Shown here one piece after another: positions 1-15,234 of a stretch of 64,000 nt of DNA; within the stretch, counting starts at the first letter, position 1, and each line of letters begins with the position of its first letter. Source of the DNA: Chondrilla cf. caribensis (lineage: Eukaryota; Porifera; Demospongiae; Chondrillida; Chondrillidae); contig OZ026569.1 of the NCBI GenBank assembly GCA_964020155.1, positions 1,792,971 through 1,856,970 on the forward strand. Reading direction: 5' to 3'. A model generated the notes under the pieces. It had not been told where the DNA came from and did no database searches. It saw nothing but the letters and a program-made list of their open reading frames with translations. The position numbers were made by a program, and so were the translations under genes.

Positions 1-816
1 TGTACCTCATCGGCTACACTGTCAAATTTGCCGTTTTGACTCATTGTAAAAACGTAATAACGTAACGTACGACCATTGCACAACTATGGGGAATTAAGTA
101 TGGCACAGGTGGTCTTATGTCAGTGATATTGACCACCTACTAAGTCCTGTGGAAGGTGCATGTCTGGCCAGCTATGCGGAGATGACTCCCCACCAATAAC
201 AAACAAAATAAAGTGTAAAGTTGAATCAATAAGATCTTCATTAGGGTCTAGACTCAACCACAAGGTAACACGTGGCTAATTGCCTTATGCATGCATTTAA
301 CCGGTGTGTACAGGCATGTGACACAACAGAGTGAGATACTGAAATCACATGCCTAACTAGATATGCAACATACAACATGTAGTACATTGTGTCACAACAC
401 TTTGAAGTCAATGTCTGTATGTTGCAGTCCCTGCCAAGACAGCTAAAACACAACATGGCATTAAATCTTTCCCTTCTCTACAAAGGAATCATCATCATCA
501 CTAATCTTCAACCTTAAAGCTGTAGGCAACTTCTCAAATGAAGTGGAGTTTGCTTATTTTAGTATGCCTATTTCATATTAAGGTGCTATGGCTGTCACAC
601 TTCATATTGCATGACAAATGGTTGTCCTGTTGCTGGAATATAGGTCCTTGGGGTATTTATATTTACCGAGGTGCAAAGTGCCTCACTAAGTATGTTAAGT
701 ACCTTCGGTCTTATGTATATGTCATCAACAGACCTCCCTACCATACATTATACCATACCAGAGAGTGTTCCTCACTCCTAACATCTAATGTCTACTGATG
801 AGCTAGAAGCATCGAC
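1..816. other. No gene recognised
   Basis: I see AT-rich sequence with only short open frames and no exon-like segment flanked by credible splice sites. Upstream exons of the receptor gene that follows, including its signal peptide, may lie here or left of the window, but I cannot identify them. Confidence 0.4.
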
Positions 817-819
817 ATG

Positions 820-1095
820 GAGCTAATACATTGTCTAATACTGTTATTTGAACATGCAATAGATAGAATAACTGCAGTCTGTTACTCCACAGTTGTCCCT
901 TCGGGTAAGTCTCTCAATGCCTGTGCTGTAAACAGAGGCTGTCTGATATGGTCTCAGGCAGGACATTGTAGCAGCCAGTGGCATACACCTTCAACCTACC
1001 CACTCTGGCACTCTTTGCATATTCTTTCCTCTCTTTTCACCCCTCTCCATCTCCCAACCTCAACCTGGAATGCTGCTGTTCCTCCTCTCAACTTC
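820..1095 (-). repeat. LINE 3'-end fragment (copy 1)
   Basis: About 275 bp that recur at 22166-22455 with roughly 85-90% identity by eye. Read on the minus strand, the repeat encodes the end of a non-LTR retrotransposon ORF: FQVEVGRWRG, then ERICKEC, then HWLLQC, i.e. the CxxC...HxxxxC knuckle common at LINE C-termini. Stop codons interrupt the frame, so this is a dead fragment. It lies immediately upstream of the Ig exon of the receptor gene, on the opposite strand. Confidence 0.65.
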
Positions 1096-1140
1096 ATATA
1101 TTGCACTAATTTCAAATGTGTTCTACATTCTATCATGTAG

Positions 1141-6517
<5,377 letters not shown>

Positions 6518-6984
6518 GTGAGCTTACGATGTACATTTGAAGTTTGATATCATTGGTCATTTCTGTGGGCATTTGTACTATTACATAGATATGAAATGAT
6601 GCATGTACATGTTTACCAATGTAAATTGCATGTTTGTCATCATACGTACACTTACTATAATTGACTATGTACATATGTATGTATTGAAATTGGAGATAGG
6701 TATGTCCTCTAATTAACTCTTTCACAAATGCAAGCCCACCTTTTCAATTAAACTTCCATAACCACCTTAACCTTATCAACATATCTTAAGGCTACAAATT
6801 TTAGCGAATACAAATTCTATGTTTTTTTTGTAAGCCAACATTTAGTGGGTATGAATTTCAGCAATTTGTACATTTCTTTGGTGCCAATGGGATTATATTT
6901 AGCGATTTCATAAGTACCTTAGTAATGTTTTACATCTGAAATTTAAGCAATAACTATAATTACAACAATATTACTTACAAATAA

Positions 6985-7779
6985 AGGGAAAAGGTTAGCA
7001 GGAGAGCAGTTTGAACTGGTAAATCAAGTTGAAAACTCGTGGGACTGCCAACACCTGCACTTGAATTACTCAGGCGTCTCTTCTAGATTTGAAAGAACCT
7101 TCGCTGAAGAAATAAAACTCGGTGTTGTCAGTGGAAATGAAATGGTATAAATTATATTTATTTCATAAACAGTGTGGACCACTCTATCACAAACCTCCGA
7201 ATTGAGGAAACCTCTATAATAAGGGCACCATTCTGTGTCCCAGTGTAGTACTGTAGCATATTATATTACCACTGAATTGGGGAAACCTCTGTTGTAAGGA
7301 CTACTATTAAGGTCCCAAAGTGTCCTTAATAGAGAGGTTCCATTTCATTCAATTGTTTTTTGCACTTTTACTGTTATCACGATTGCAGAATGAGACTATG
7401 GTCAATTTAAATCAGTTTCTGTTTGTTTATCTAGCTTGAAGATCCTTCATGTTGGGTGCATGTGGAAATGGGACAGAATTTTGATGATGGCAAGTTCCTC
7501 TGTGCCAGTGTGGTGTCACTGCTGCTTGTAGACTTGACTATAGACTTCTAGACTGCCCCATACCCAGCCTATGTATGTATTTAATTTTCGTGTTTATGTG
7601 TTATGCAAAAAAACCATTTTTCCAATATATCCAGAACAACTGGGAATATTGTATGGTTAGAGACTATTCAGAGCTCTGTTCAGTCATTTTTGTTTTTTCA
7701 TGTTTGTTGCTCAGAGCGAGCTATACGCAAGAGGATCATAGAGGTATTGGAACGTGAAGGATTTGCTGTCACTACTTAA
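6985..7779 (+). CDS. Possible downstream exons, gene uncertain
   Basis: Three exon-like pieces follow the receptor model. The open frame at about 6987-7143 reads KRLAGEQFELVNQ... and ends at a GT donor. Piece 7436-7551 follows an AG and reads LEDPSCWVHVEMGQ... to a stop. Piece 7714-7779 follows CTCAG and reads RAIRKRIIEVLEREG... to a stop. The first two join in phase. The first does not join in phase to the 6470-6517 exon (the phase-0 join hits TAG within four codons), so these may be alternative ends of the receptor or another gene. No domain is recognised. Confidence 0.25.
7170..7345. repeat. MITE family 1, diverged copy
   Basis: About 175 bp related to copies at 56523-56697, 62088-62262 and 62649-62813: a CAGTGGAACCTC-like start, internal AAACCTCTATAATAAGG, and an AGAGAGGTTCCA-like end. 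The termini are diverged here and no clean TA duplication remains. It lies between possible 3' exons of the receptor region. Confidence 0.6.
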
Positions 7780-8215
7780 TGAAAAAGATCAAAGACAAGT
7801 GAATCTAACATCGTACAGAACCTGTAATAGTATTGTAATCTGGTGTATCATTTTGGATCATTTTCTCAATGTGTTTGTATCATTGATGTGCTACAGATAC
7901 CATTGAATGGAACAGACTATTCTCTGATATTCCATTGATATCTCGAATACTCTACAACCTGTATCTGGTTACTGTATAGCACACCAATTGAGCATGCTAA
8001 CATTACCATTAAATTTAGTGGTATCTCTCTATTGTAATCGGCATATATGTAAATTTGGCTAATAGATTTATGTTTTGTACACAATCTTCATTGTGTATTA
8101 TATACGTACACACATACCAGTCTTGTAATGAGGGAAACAAATCGGATAACTTTGTACTATTCATATATATTTTTGGTCTGGTATGGATTGGTCTTTTGTA
8201 GCCAGGCCCAGTTTT

Positions 8216-8469
8216 ATTTAAAAATGGATGAGTCAACGTGAACAACAGGATATGCTATTAAGATGTGTTTTATCTTTGGACAGATAACGCATGTCACGAT
8301 TTTTCATCAAAAACAATTATTCAATTGTACAACGTTTCGCCCACTTGGGCTTCTTCAGGTACACACAACTAAGCTAAATTGATTGAATCAAAGATAAAAC
8401 ATATCTTAATCGATCCAGCATGTTGATATTTAAAAATGGATGAGTCAAAGTGAACATCAGGCTATGCTA
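8216..8469. repeat. 152-bp inverted-repeat element between 42-bp direct repeats
   Basis: Positions 8258-8409 begin TTAAGATGTGTTTTATCTTT and end with the near-perfect reverse complement (CAAAGATAAAACATATCTTAA-like, about 21 bp). The element is flanked by 42-bp direct repeats at 8216-8257 and 8428-8469, which differ at only about three positions. The right repeat is separated from the element by 18 bp. The duplications are too long for an ordinary DNA-transposon target site. The interior contains a hammerhead-like motif on the minus strand. Confidence 0.7.
8326..8363 (-). ncRNA. Minimal type I hammerhead ribozyme-like motif
   Basis: On the minus strand the order is stem I strand TGTAC, core CTGAAGA (fits CUGANGA), one extra A, stem II GCCC-AAGT-GGGC, core GAAA, CGTT, then GTACA, which pairs perfectly with TGTAC. 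Stem III would be only A-U/C-G (ACGU, no loop), as in minimal hammerheads reported from Penelope-like elements and retrozymes. The extra A between the core and stem II is non-canonical, so activity is uncertain. Cleavage would fall between 8331 and 8330. Confidence 0.5.
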
Positions 8470-8693
8470 GTTGATCTAATATGGCTAGTGTATGCTGGCC
8501 ATACCAGGGTATATGAAAGGCTGGACAATATTCCAGTAATATTCCCTTAGAGTGATTGAATCATGCTGATCAGGCCACGCTACACTGGCAATATATAAGT
8601 AGTCGCATCATGCAAGTTATAACCTACAATAGTCGTCGTTTACCGCACGTGAGCTACATAATATGGATTGAGCAATCAAAAACAATAAGTAAA

Positions 8694-10689
8694 ATGGCCT
8701 CGACGAGACGAATTCCAGGTAGTAAAGTGCAATTGACCACTTGTTATGGCGAAGATATTTCGGGAACTGGTTTAGCCGTTCAACAGCCATCAGGATTACT
8801 TTTGATAAGTAAGCGTGTTACGGATGTGAGATAATTAACCGTACAATCACCATGGTATAGATCTCTTATATAGAGAACACAATGTCGATTACATATTGCA
8901 AGTACGTACATCTCACTACGGTGGGGTTTGATCCAGCCGCTTCAAAAGGAGAATTCTATAATGACAAGAATTCTTTTAATTGTACGTCACTTTCTGTTAT
9001 ACACAGTCAACTGGTTTAGCTGTTATTTCTTAAAGGACGTCCATTATTGGACTATAATATTATTATACAACAAAACCCTCCATAATCCGACATTTTTAGC
9101 CTATTCCATGTCGGATTATCCTGGCACCACTGAAGATTGTTTTTCCTCAGATCGGTGTAGTGTTGGGTACTACGGGAAGGAGGCGATTATTGGATACTGC
9201 TGGACACTTCTAGGCCTAGGGCTAGCATAATTGGTAGAATCTGACTTTTGAAATTTCTATCCCTGAATGACCTGGATATTGTTCATAAAATGTGTAATGG
9301 TTTTAGCTACAAGTAAAAGTTCTCTTACATGAACCCTTCAGAAGTCCATGCACAACAAAGTAGGGGATATCTTTTGGAACATGATGGCTGTGTAGAAGAT
9401 TATCACCTGTACCCGAGGTAGAATGAATTTTCAGAATAGACCTCTTACATTCCTTTACCAAGGAGCAATTCCTTAGGTGTCCTGTAATACCCGACACTAC
9501 ATATATTACAAATGGTACAACAATGGGATAAAATATGTAAATGTTAGCAATATTGTATTAGTGGAAAAAACTAATAGATCTCAGGCAACTTGAGGATTAT
9601 ATTCTGAATCAGCCAAGCTCATTAATGATGATTGACTGTCATATAGTGCAGCCTCCATGATCCATCACCTTCATAGTAAGAGCATCTGACACATACGTCA
9701 TTATTTGTTACCCCTAAGAGTGTTAAATTGTTATAGTTCCACAACATTTTTGTGATGAAGAAAAATATAAGGTTTGCAAGTGTTTTTATCTCACACAGAG
9801 ACACAGAGTTCAACTCCGGGCTGTCATGACATCCATTTGGTGAACTTGTCTTACGTTGAAAATGTTAAAGTTGAGGAATCCTCTGGTGAGCCTAACCCTG
9901 ACGGTGAACCAGACAGTGTGGACCAGGTGCACGCCAGGTACATTGCTGCTGTGGATGAAGAGAAGAGAAAAGGAATAAATGTTACAAAGGCGGCACAGAA
10001 CATTTTCAACCAATTGCACAAGATGTTAGTGATACAATACTCATTGGTATTGAACCAGTTTGGAGTTACAGTTGTTTTGATTCAGGTGCTATTGACAATG
10101 TGACTATGTCCTACGAGGAAACTCATTTTGACTGTCAATTTTTCAATACACGTATCCTCCAAGAATTGTCTACGTTATCTATGTGAATGCAGAGAAGTAG
10201 ATCATAGACATCATATTATACGTTTCACAAGTACTGGAGAAGTTTGTTGGGACAAACCAATAGAGACCCACATAATCAGTTCTTGTTAACAGATATTCTT
10301 AAAATTTTCTTACTACAGCACACTAAACAATGCTCAAAATTGATTTACATTGAGCAGTAATTTTATCTTAAAGGTCTCAATGAGTTTCTACTGTTAGTAA
10401 GTTCAAGTTTTCCTCTATGGCAATGTTTTATTGTGAATATTTGATCCCTTAGATACATAGAACTAAGATGTTGAGGTGACAAATTAATAACAAGTGTGTT
10501 TTGTTATTTTGTTACAGGTACAATAGCTCTAGATGGCATGACAAAGACATCACCATTCCAGACATTGGTGTGACCATTAAACCACCCTACACTGTACAGG
10601 ATTGCGTGGGAGGAGGAGAAGGACTGGAAAGAGTCAAGAAGATACTGCAAAAGCTCCACGAGGATCAGAAAATAAAATCCAAACCGTAA
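8694..10689 (+). CDS. LSM12: LSM12 homologue
   Basis: Three exons (8694-8808, 9799-10024, 10518-10689) join in phase to a complete 170-residue protein; human LSM12 is 195. Exon 1 carries the start of the N-terminal Lsm/anticodon-binding-type domain (IPGSKVQL...GTGLAV). Exon 2 continues it with HDIHLVNLSYVENVKV, matching the DILLINLQYVSEVEI-like strand of the family, then the charged linker and the AQNIFNQLHKM helix. Exon 3 holds the anticodon-binding-like C-terminus (WHDKDITIP...VTIKPPYTVQDC). LSM12 is known as an ATXN2-associated RNA-binding adaptor and an NAADP-binding protein, acting in the cytoplasm. ATG 8694 is chosen over upstream in-frame codons because it gives a family-like N-terminus. 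The gene stops 190 bp before the next plus-strand gene. Confidence 0.9.
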
Positions 10690-10879
10690 CTAGAAAAATA
10701 TTCTGCATGTGTGCGTAATGAATATAATAAGAGTTCGACGTTCAGTTGCAATTGTTTACTAAGGCGTGTGTAGTACGTGGACGGTCTTCCCCACGTATGC
10801 TGGCGTAGTATTTCCGCACAGCAAAAATGGAGGGCAAGGGACGGCTACGCCAGACTAGGTCTTCCCCTTTCATGTGAAA

Positions 10880-11854
10880 ATGGCGACTAGCGATGGTCGA
10901 TCTAGGGATCCTGTTGTTTTCCTCAGCTATAGTTATTTGGAAGACGATGAGGAAGGTCGAGTTTTCAAAACGCCAGAGAAAATTATTCACTTTGCTGAAC
11001 TGATTGTTAATAGCGGATTTCCCCGAGACTCTATAATAGTTGGATCTTCTAGAGCGAATTCGAACACCGAGCCCTCCTCTGGTGGTCTGGATTGGCGGAG
11101 TTGGTACGAGCAGACAATGAAGGAGTCTCACATTGTTTTGTGCTTCGCATCTCAAAATTACCTGCACGCAGTCGAGAAGGGCGTCGATGAATGTGGCGCC
11201 AGATCACTAGGAGATCTAGAACTGAATTCGCCCTACCTTCCCGGTGGTCTGGTGAATAAGATGATTCTCTACAATACTTCTGTGTCCTTTGTACCAGTAT
11301 TTCTTGGGTTCGACAAGGATTATAGTTTATTACCTCTGGCACTTCAAGGTAGAAAATGCTACACTTTAAAATACCCCTTTGATGCCACAACTGTTCAAGC
11401 ATCTCAAGACAGAGGATTGAAAGATCTTTCATCGCAAGTATTCCGCATAGGAACCACTGCCAGTACTCCAGCAAAAGCCAACTTAAATGTACGTTTAGTA
11501 GCAGGGAGCGATTACTGTACATACGGGACTTATAGCAATCTTTACTTAGATACGAGATCTTTCAATTTATTTCCAAAAGTAGAGTTGATATTGAAGAAGG
11601 TATCTGAACACATGAGAAAACCGTGGAATGAACTGGCTCAACAATTAGGATTGTCAAGGACTGATATTGATGCTATCCAATATGACTACCGGGATTTCAG
11701 GGAGCAGTGTTATCAGGTTTTGATGAGGTGGAACCAGGACCATGCCTCTGTTGCTACTGTGGCCGAGTTTGCAAATGCAATTAAGAAGACCAGCAATCAG
11801 CGTCAATTACTCCAAGCACTGGCTGATGCTCTCGAACAGTTTGCAAGAGTATAA
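10880..11854 (+). CDS. SEFIR/TIR-like plus Death-domain adaptor
   Basis: Intronless ORF of 324 residues. Residues about 8-180 look like a SEFIR/TIR fold: strand PVVFLSYSY, a WRSWYEQTMKESHIVLCF box, SQNYL, then a conserved SFVPVFLGF strand with LPLALQGRKCYTL. Residues about 235-320 form a Death domain (WNELAQQLGLSRTDIDAI, then WNQDH...VATVAEFANAI). Such proteins are signalling adaptors: the SEFIR/TIR module pairs with receptor tails (IL-17R or Toll type) and the Death domain recruits kinases. The order is reversed relative to MyD88 (Death then TIR). An upstream GTG at 10874 is in frame, but the ATG at 10880 is the better start. The lack of introns contrasts with the neighbours. TIR rather than SEFIR is possible because no clean TIR box 2 is seen. 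Confidence 0.75.
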   Translation: MATSDGRSRDPVVFLSYSYLEDDEEGRVFKTPEKIIHFAELIVNSGFPRDSIIVGSSRANSNTEPSSGGLDWRSWYEQTMKESHIVLCFASQNYLHAVEKGVDECGARSLGDLELNSPYLPGGLVNKMILYNTSVSFVPVFLGFDKDYSLLPLALQGRKCYTLKYPFDATTVQASQDRGLKDLSSQVFRIGTTASTPAKANLNVRLVAGSDYCTYGTYSNLYLDTRSFNLFPKVELILKKVSEHMRKPWNELAQQLGLSRTDIDAIQYDYRDFREQCYQVLMRWNQDHASVATVAEFANAIKKTSNQRQLLQALADALEQFARV

Positions 11855-13261
11855 TAATGCATGTACATAAATATGTAGATCCTGTATGTGTGTGTACTTG
11901 TGTACATGTGTGTTTCATAATATACTTGTGTTGGGTGAATTTGGAAAGACAGTGGTAAATATAATTGTAAGTCCATCAATCACCAAGCCATCTGTGAGCA
12001 TCTTGTATTATAGACTTTGACAATATAATTGCATGTGCAGGTTACATCTGTCTCTATAATATTATGTATCAAAAATTATTGGATGATAAACCACTGATTC
12101 CAACTACATACACATGTACCCAAAAGCATGGCAACCATGTCAACTCTAATGTAATTTCCTTTTATATAAGTATAATGTTGAAAAACAGCCTATACAAAAA
12201 TAATATACAAATTTATAAATACAGTATTATGAAATAACAATTCAAATGAAACAGATAAAAATGTCCAAACGTAATATGTAATCACGTTTAACCACAGTAC
12301 ACTTACTTCTGGGCCATATCATAAGTACAATATAGTAAATACATTAACCTAGCCAGAGGGAGGGAGGACGCAGGGTATATATACCCTCAGGAGCCATTCT
12401 TCTGAGTCCGGTGTGTACAACCCACAAGCTATAATCCAAACATAAGATCTATGGCTGTGTCAGATGTGACAAACAAGAAACATGAATCCACACATAAGCA
12501 ATACATGAAAAAAAACACCATACAGCAGTGTGTTGTACCGGACTGAGGTGAACAATGCAATCAATCTCTATATCTAACATAACAAAGTCCTAAGTCAGTA
12601 TCATGTATACAGTAACACATCAACATATTCTGTCTATATGTATGTACATGGTTCAATGTTGTACAAAAACTATAATAATATGTTTAGGAAATAACAGAGA
12701 CATGTATAAGCACATCCACACCAACCGATAGGAGAATACTTGTTTAAAAGGAGGTATCTTCATGAATTTCCATCTCCAGTGACAATTTCAAATTGCTTGA
12801 TATCTGTACAGTGTGATGAAATAACATAACAGTTGGACTTCTTTCCAACAGCACTATTTTAAGGGCAGTCTCTTTATATGACGACTCTTCTAGGTACAGA
12901 TGTATTCACACGTACAGTATGGAATTGTATTGGTTACAACAGCAAACTGGTTATAATGAAAGGTAGAGTGAAAAACCAAGGGTGATGTTGTAACTGCATG
13001 TGTACAGGCCGAGTCAGTTCACATTATTGAATGGTGAAAGTACACACCACTAACAACGCTGTAACATACAAGCTACAGCGTTGCCCAATACCACCGGGAC
13101 AGGCTACAACAGCCCTTTGCATTCCCAACAATAAAAAGAAAGGCATATAGTTCCCTCAGTACAAATACCTTGACTAGGCATTGTTGATGCTAAGCATGCA
13201 CCCTGGCTCATTAGCGTGCTATTGTTATTTTATCCTGTGGGAACCACTGAGTTAAATAACA
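11855..13261. other. Intergenic, no gene seen
   Basis: AT-rich sequence between two 3' ends (the plus-strand adaptor and minus-strand LTO1). It probably contains the 3' UTRs of both. I see no exon-like segments. Confidence 0.5.
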
Positions 13262-14663
13262 CTAGCATATGTAGTTAGTCTTATTACAACAATACAGTAA
13301 ATCTGTGCTTGTGACGCTTCTCACCCGTTTAAATAAACCCCTCATCTTCTGGATATCACTCTGGTGAGTATCAAAGTTCAGCGGTTGGAACTCTGATATG
13401 ACTGAGTGTAGCTTGGCTACTTTCGCCCTATTTCTGTGAGTTGCAACAATGAAACCAAAGCAACATAGCTACGCTATACTACTTGCTAAACACACCAAAG
13501 ATTGCAAAGATACTCACTTTTCTGTCAAAACACTACAATCAAGTCCATCGAGGATACCCAAGTACAAGCCAAGCTAAACAATTTGACACACAAATATCTT
13601 TGATTTCAAAATGACTACAATCCCTATAATCAGTGTTTCCCCCAGAAAAAAATAAAGGGGGGGGAGGGGGTCACTATGAATGTTTTGATGCATAATTATC
13701 AATATTACTTTAACACTTAACACAATAATATTATAAATCTTTATTCTAACAAAAAATTGTTGTCACAGAACAGAGAATAAAGGGGGTGGGGGGGGCACCC
13801 TGGTACCCCCCTTTGGGGGAAACCCTGCTATAATACAAATGTGTCTCAAATAAAATGTTATAGGAAAGTTGCTTTTTGAGTTCCAAAATACTTAAACAGT
13901 AGGCAACATCTAGAATTTGAGTATAGAGGAAAGCCAAGTGTTCCTAACCCTCACAACTCATCCATACAGGACCAGGGTGGACACACATACACACGTAATC
14001 TTTCACTTCTGTATTATAGTTTTAAAGGTCGATACCATAAACACAGGTCATAGACTAGATGCCCACGAGACGGGTGCGGTTCCCATCTCAGTGTGTACAT
14101 GTACGAGGCCTAGTTGTGTCCCAGACCTATCTCTCACCTCCATTTTTACAAAATGGGACTTTGTCCCTTTCTTACCAAGATAAAGTCCCATTTCGTAAAA
14201 TGGCGGCCAGAATGGTTGTGGCGATGGACTACACCAGACCTATATGTGGTAGGATTGGAAGAATTTCAGCTCCTAAATACTGATAGGGTACAAGAAAACC
14301 CTGCCTTTAGCCCTCAGAAAGGCAACAGATTTCAAATTTCAAGTTCCTAATAGTCTGGAAGGGGAAGTAGTGAGGTATGTATGACCCCCTCCAACTACAG
14401 ACCTGCATACTATATATATTGCGTAAACTTGGCAGGGACCATCAATAACTGATCAAGTCCAAAGTAATAATACACTGTACATAGTCTACAGTGTAACTCA
14501 CTTCCTTCCCAAGTTCTTCCCCTTTTGCCCAACCAGCTGTATAGCCTTCGCTGAACAACTGCTGTTCTTTATGTTCTTTCCCAGCATCAAAACCACTTTT
14601 GAAAGCTCTGCACATCATTGAAATCACAAAAGTCTGAGAGTATACATCATTATAATCTTTCAT
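13262..14663 (-). CDS. LTO1: LTO1 (ORAOV1) homologue, deca-GX3 protein
   Basis: Three minus-strand exons (14663-14502, 13573-13518, 13433-13262) join in phase to 129 residues; human LTO1 is 137. Exon 1 holds the Yae1/LTO1 deca-GX3 repeat: SGFDAGKEH, then FSEGYTAGWAKGEELGKE, glycines spaced every four residues. Exon 2 continues it (LGLYLGILDGL). Exon 3 has the C-terminal helix (KVAKLHSVISEF...HQSDIQKMRGLFKR). With YAE1, LTO1 is the adaptor that recruits the cytosolic Fe-S assembly machinery to ABCE1/Rli1, so it acts in ribosome recycling and biogenesis. It is divergently transcribed from GPR155 copy A. A 197-bp MITE and a segmental-duplication breakpoint lie in its first intron. Confidence 0.82.
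13631..13827. mobile_element. hAT-like MITE in LTO1 intron 1
   Basis: 197 bp starting CAGTGTTTCCCCCA and ending in the reverse complement of CAGGGTTTCCCCCA, with a G-run-rich interior. Flanked by identical CTATAAT at 13624-13630 and 13828-13834, i.e. a 7-8 bp target duplication. Non-coding and non-autonomous. The CAG...CTG termini and duplication length suggest the hAT superfamily. Confidence 0.72.
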
Positions 14664-15141
14664 CCTACTAAGTAGGATAAGTTCAGTGGAATTCTCTAGC
14701 CATAGAAATTTCTACTTCTGGAGATTTCCATTGCACTTATCCACAAGATGTTACCTAGCCAAACGACCCTCTTTTCATGGAAAAGGTATCTTTGAAAGCC
14801 GTTCATATCCAGCTATTGGCATGTGAATTTGGATGTTAAATCACCCGCCTATGGAGATGATACCGCTTTAATTTTTATCAATAGCTTACTGCTGGAATTC
14901 CCATGTCCATCGATTTCAAGTTGCCCCAGTGTTCAAAGCAAGTTACCCCATTCGGGATACAAGTGACAACATAAATTAAAATACAACGTCATCACGAAAT
15001 TGGCACTTATCCTTAGAAGTACGTAAATGGAATATGCACCCACCTGTCAAGTGCCAGGAATACCCTATCGAAGGGGTCATTGTTGTCAGGTACTGGGAAA
15101 TCTGTTTCGGCCGTACTCGTCGTGGAGCACGCCATTTTAAT

Positions 15142-15184
15142 GGTTGTGCCTAAAATGCGGACGGTCCGCATTTTAGGCACAACC
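15142..15184. repeat. Perfect 43-bp palindrome upstream of GPR155 copy A
   Basis: Two perfectly complementary 21-bp arms (15142-15162 and 15164-15184) around a single central G, about 50 bp upstream of the GPR155-A start codon and about 480 bp from the LTO1 start. The same place in copy B has a different, much shorter inverted repeat (ATGCT...AGCAT). Confidence 0.9.
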
Positions 15185-15234
15185 CATTGTGACGTATACA
15201 CCTTGTAGGTGTGTCCATAGGCCCACTCGCAAGG

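Noticed and set aside
785..815. CTGATGA at about 796 as a hammerhead core
   Set aside because: No GAAA follows a stem II hairpin and no stem I pairing was found.
14059..14350. Plus-strand frames of 74-88 codons repeated at 23719-24026
   Set aside because: Lie in the duplicated LTO1 first intron; frames differ between copies and have no family resemblance.
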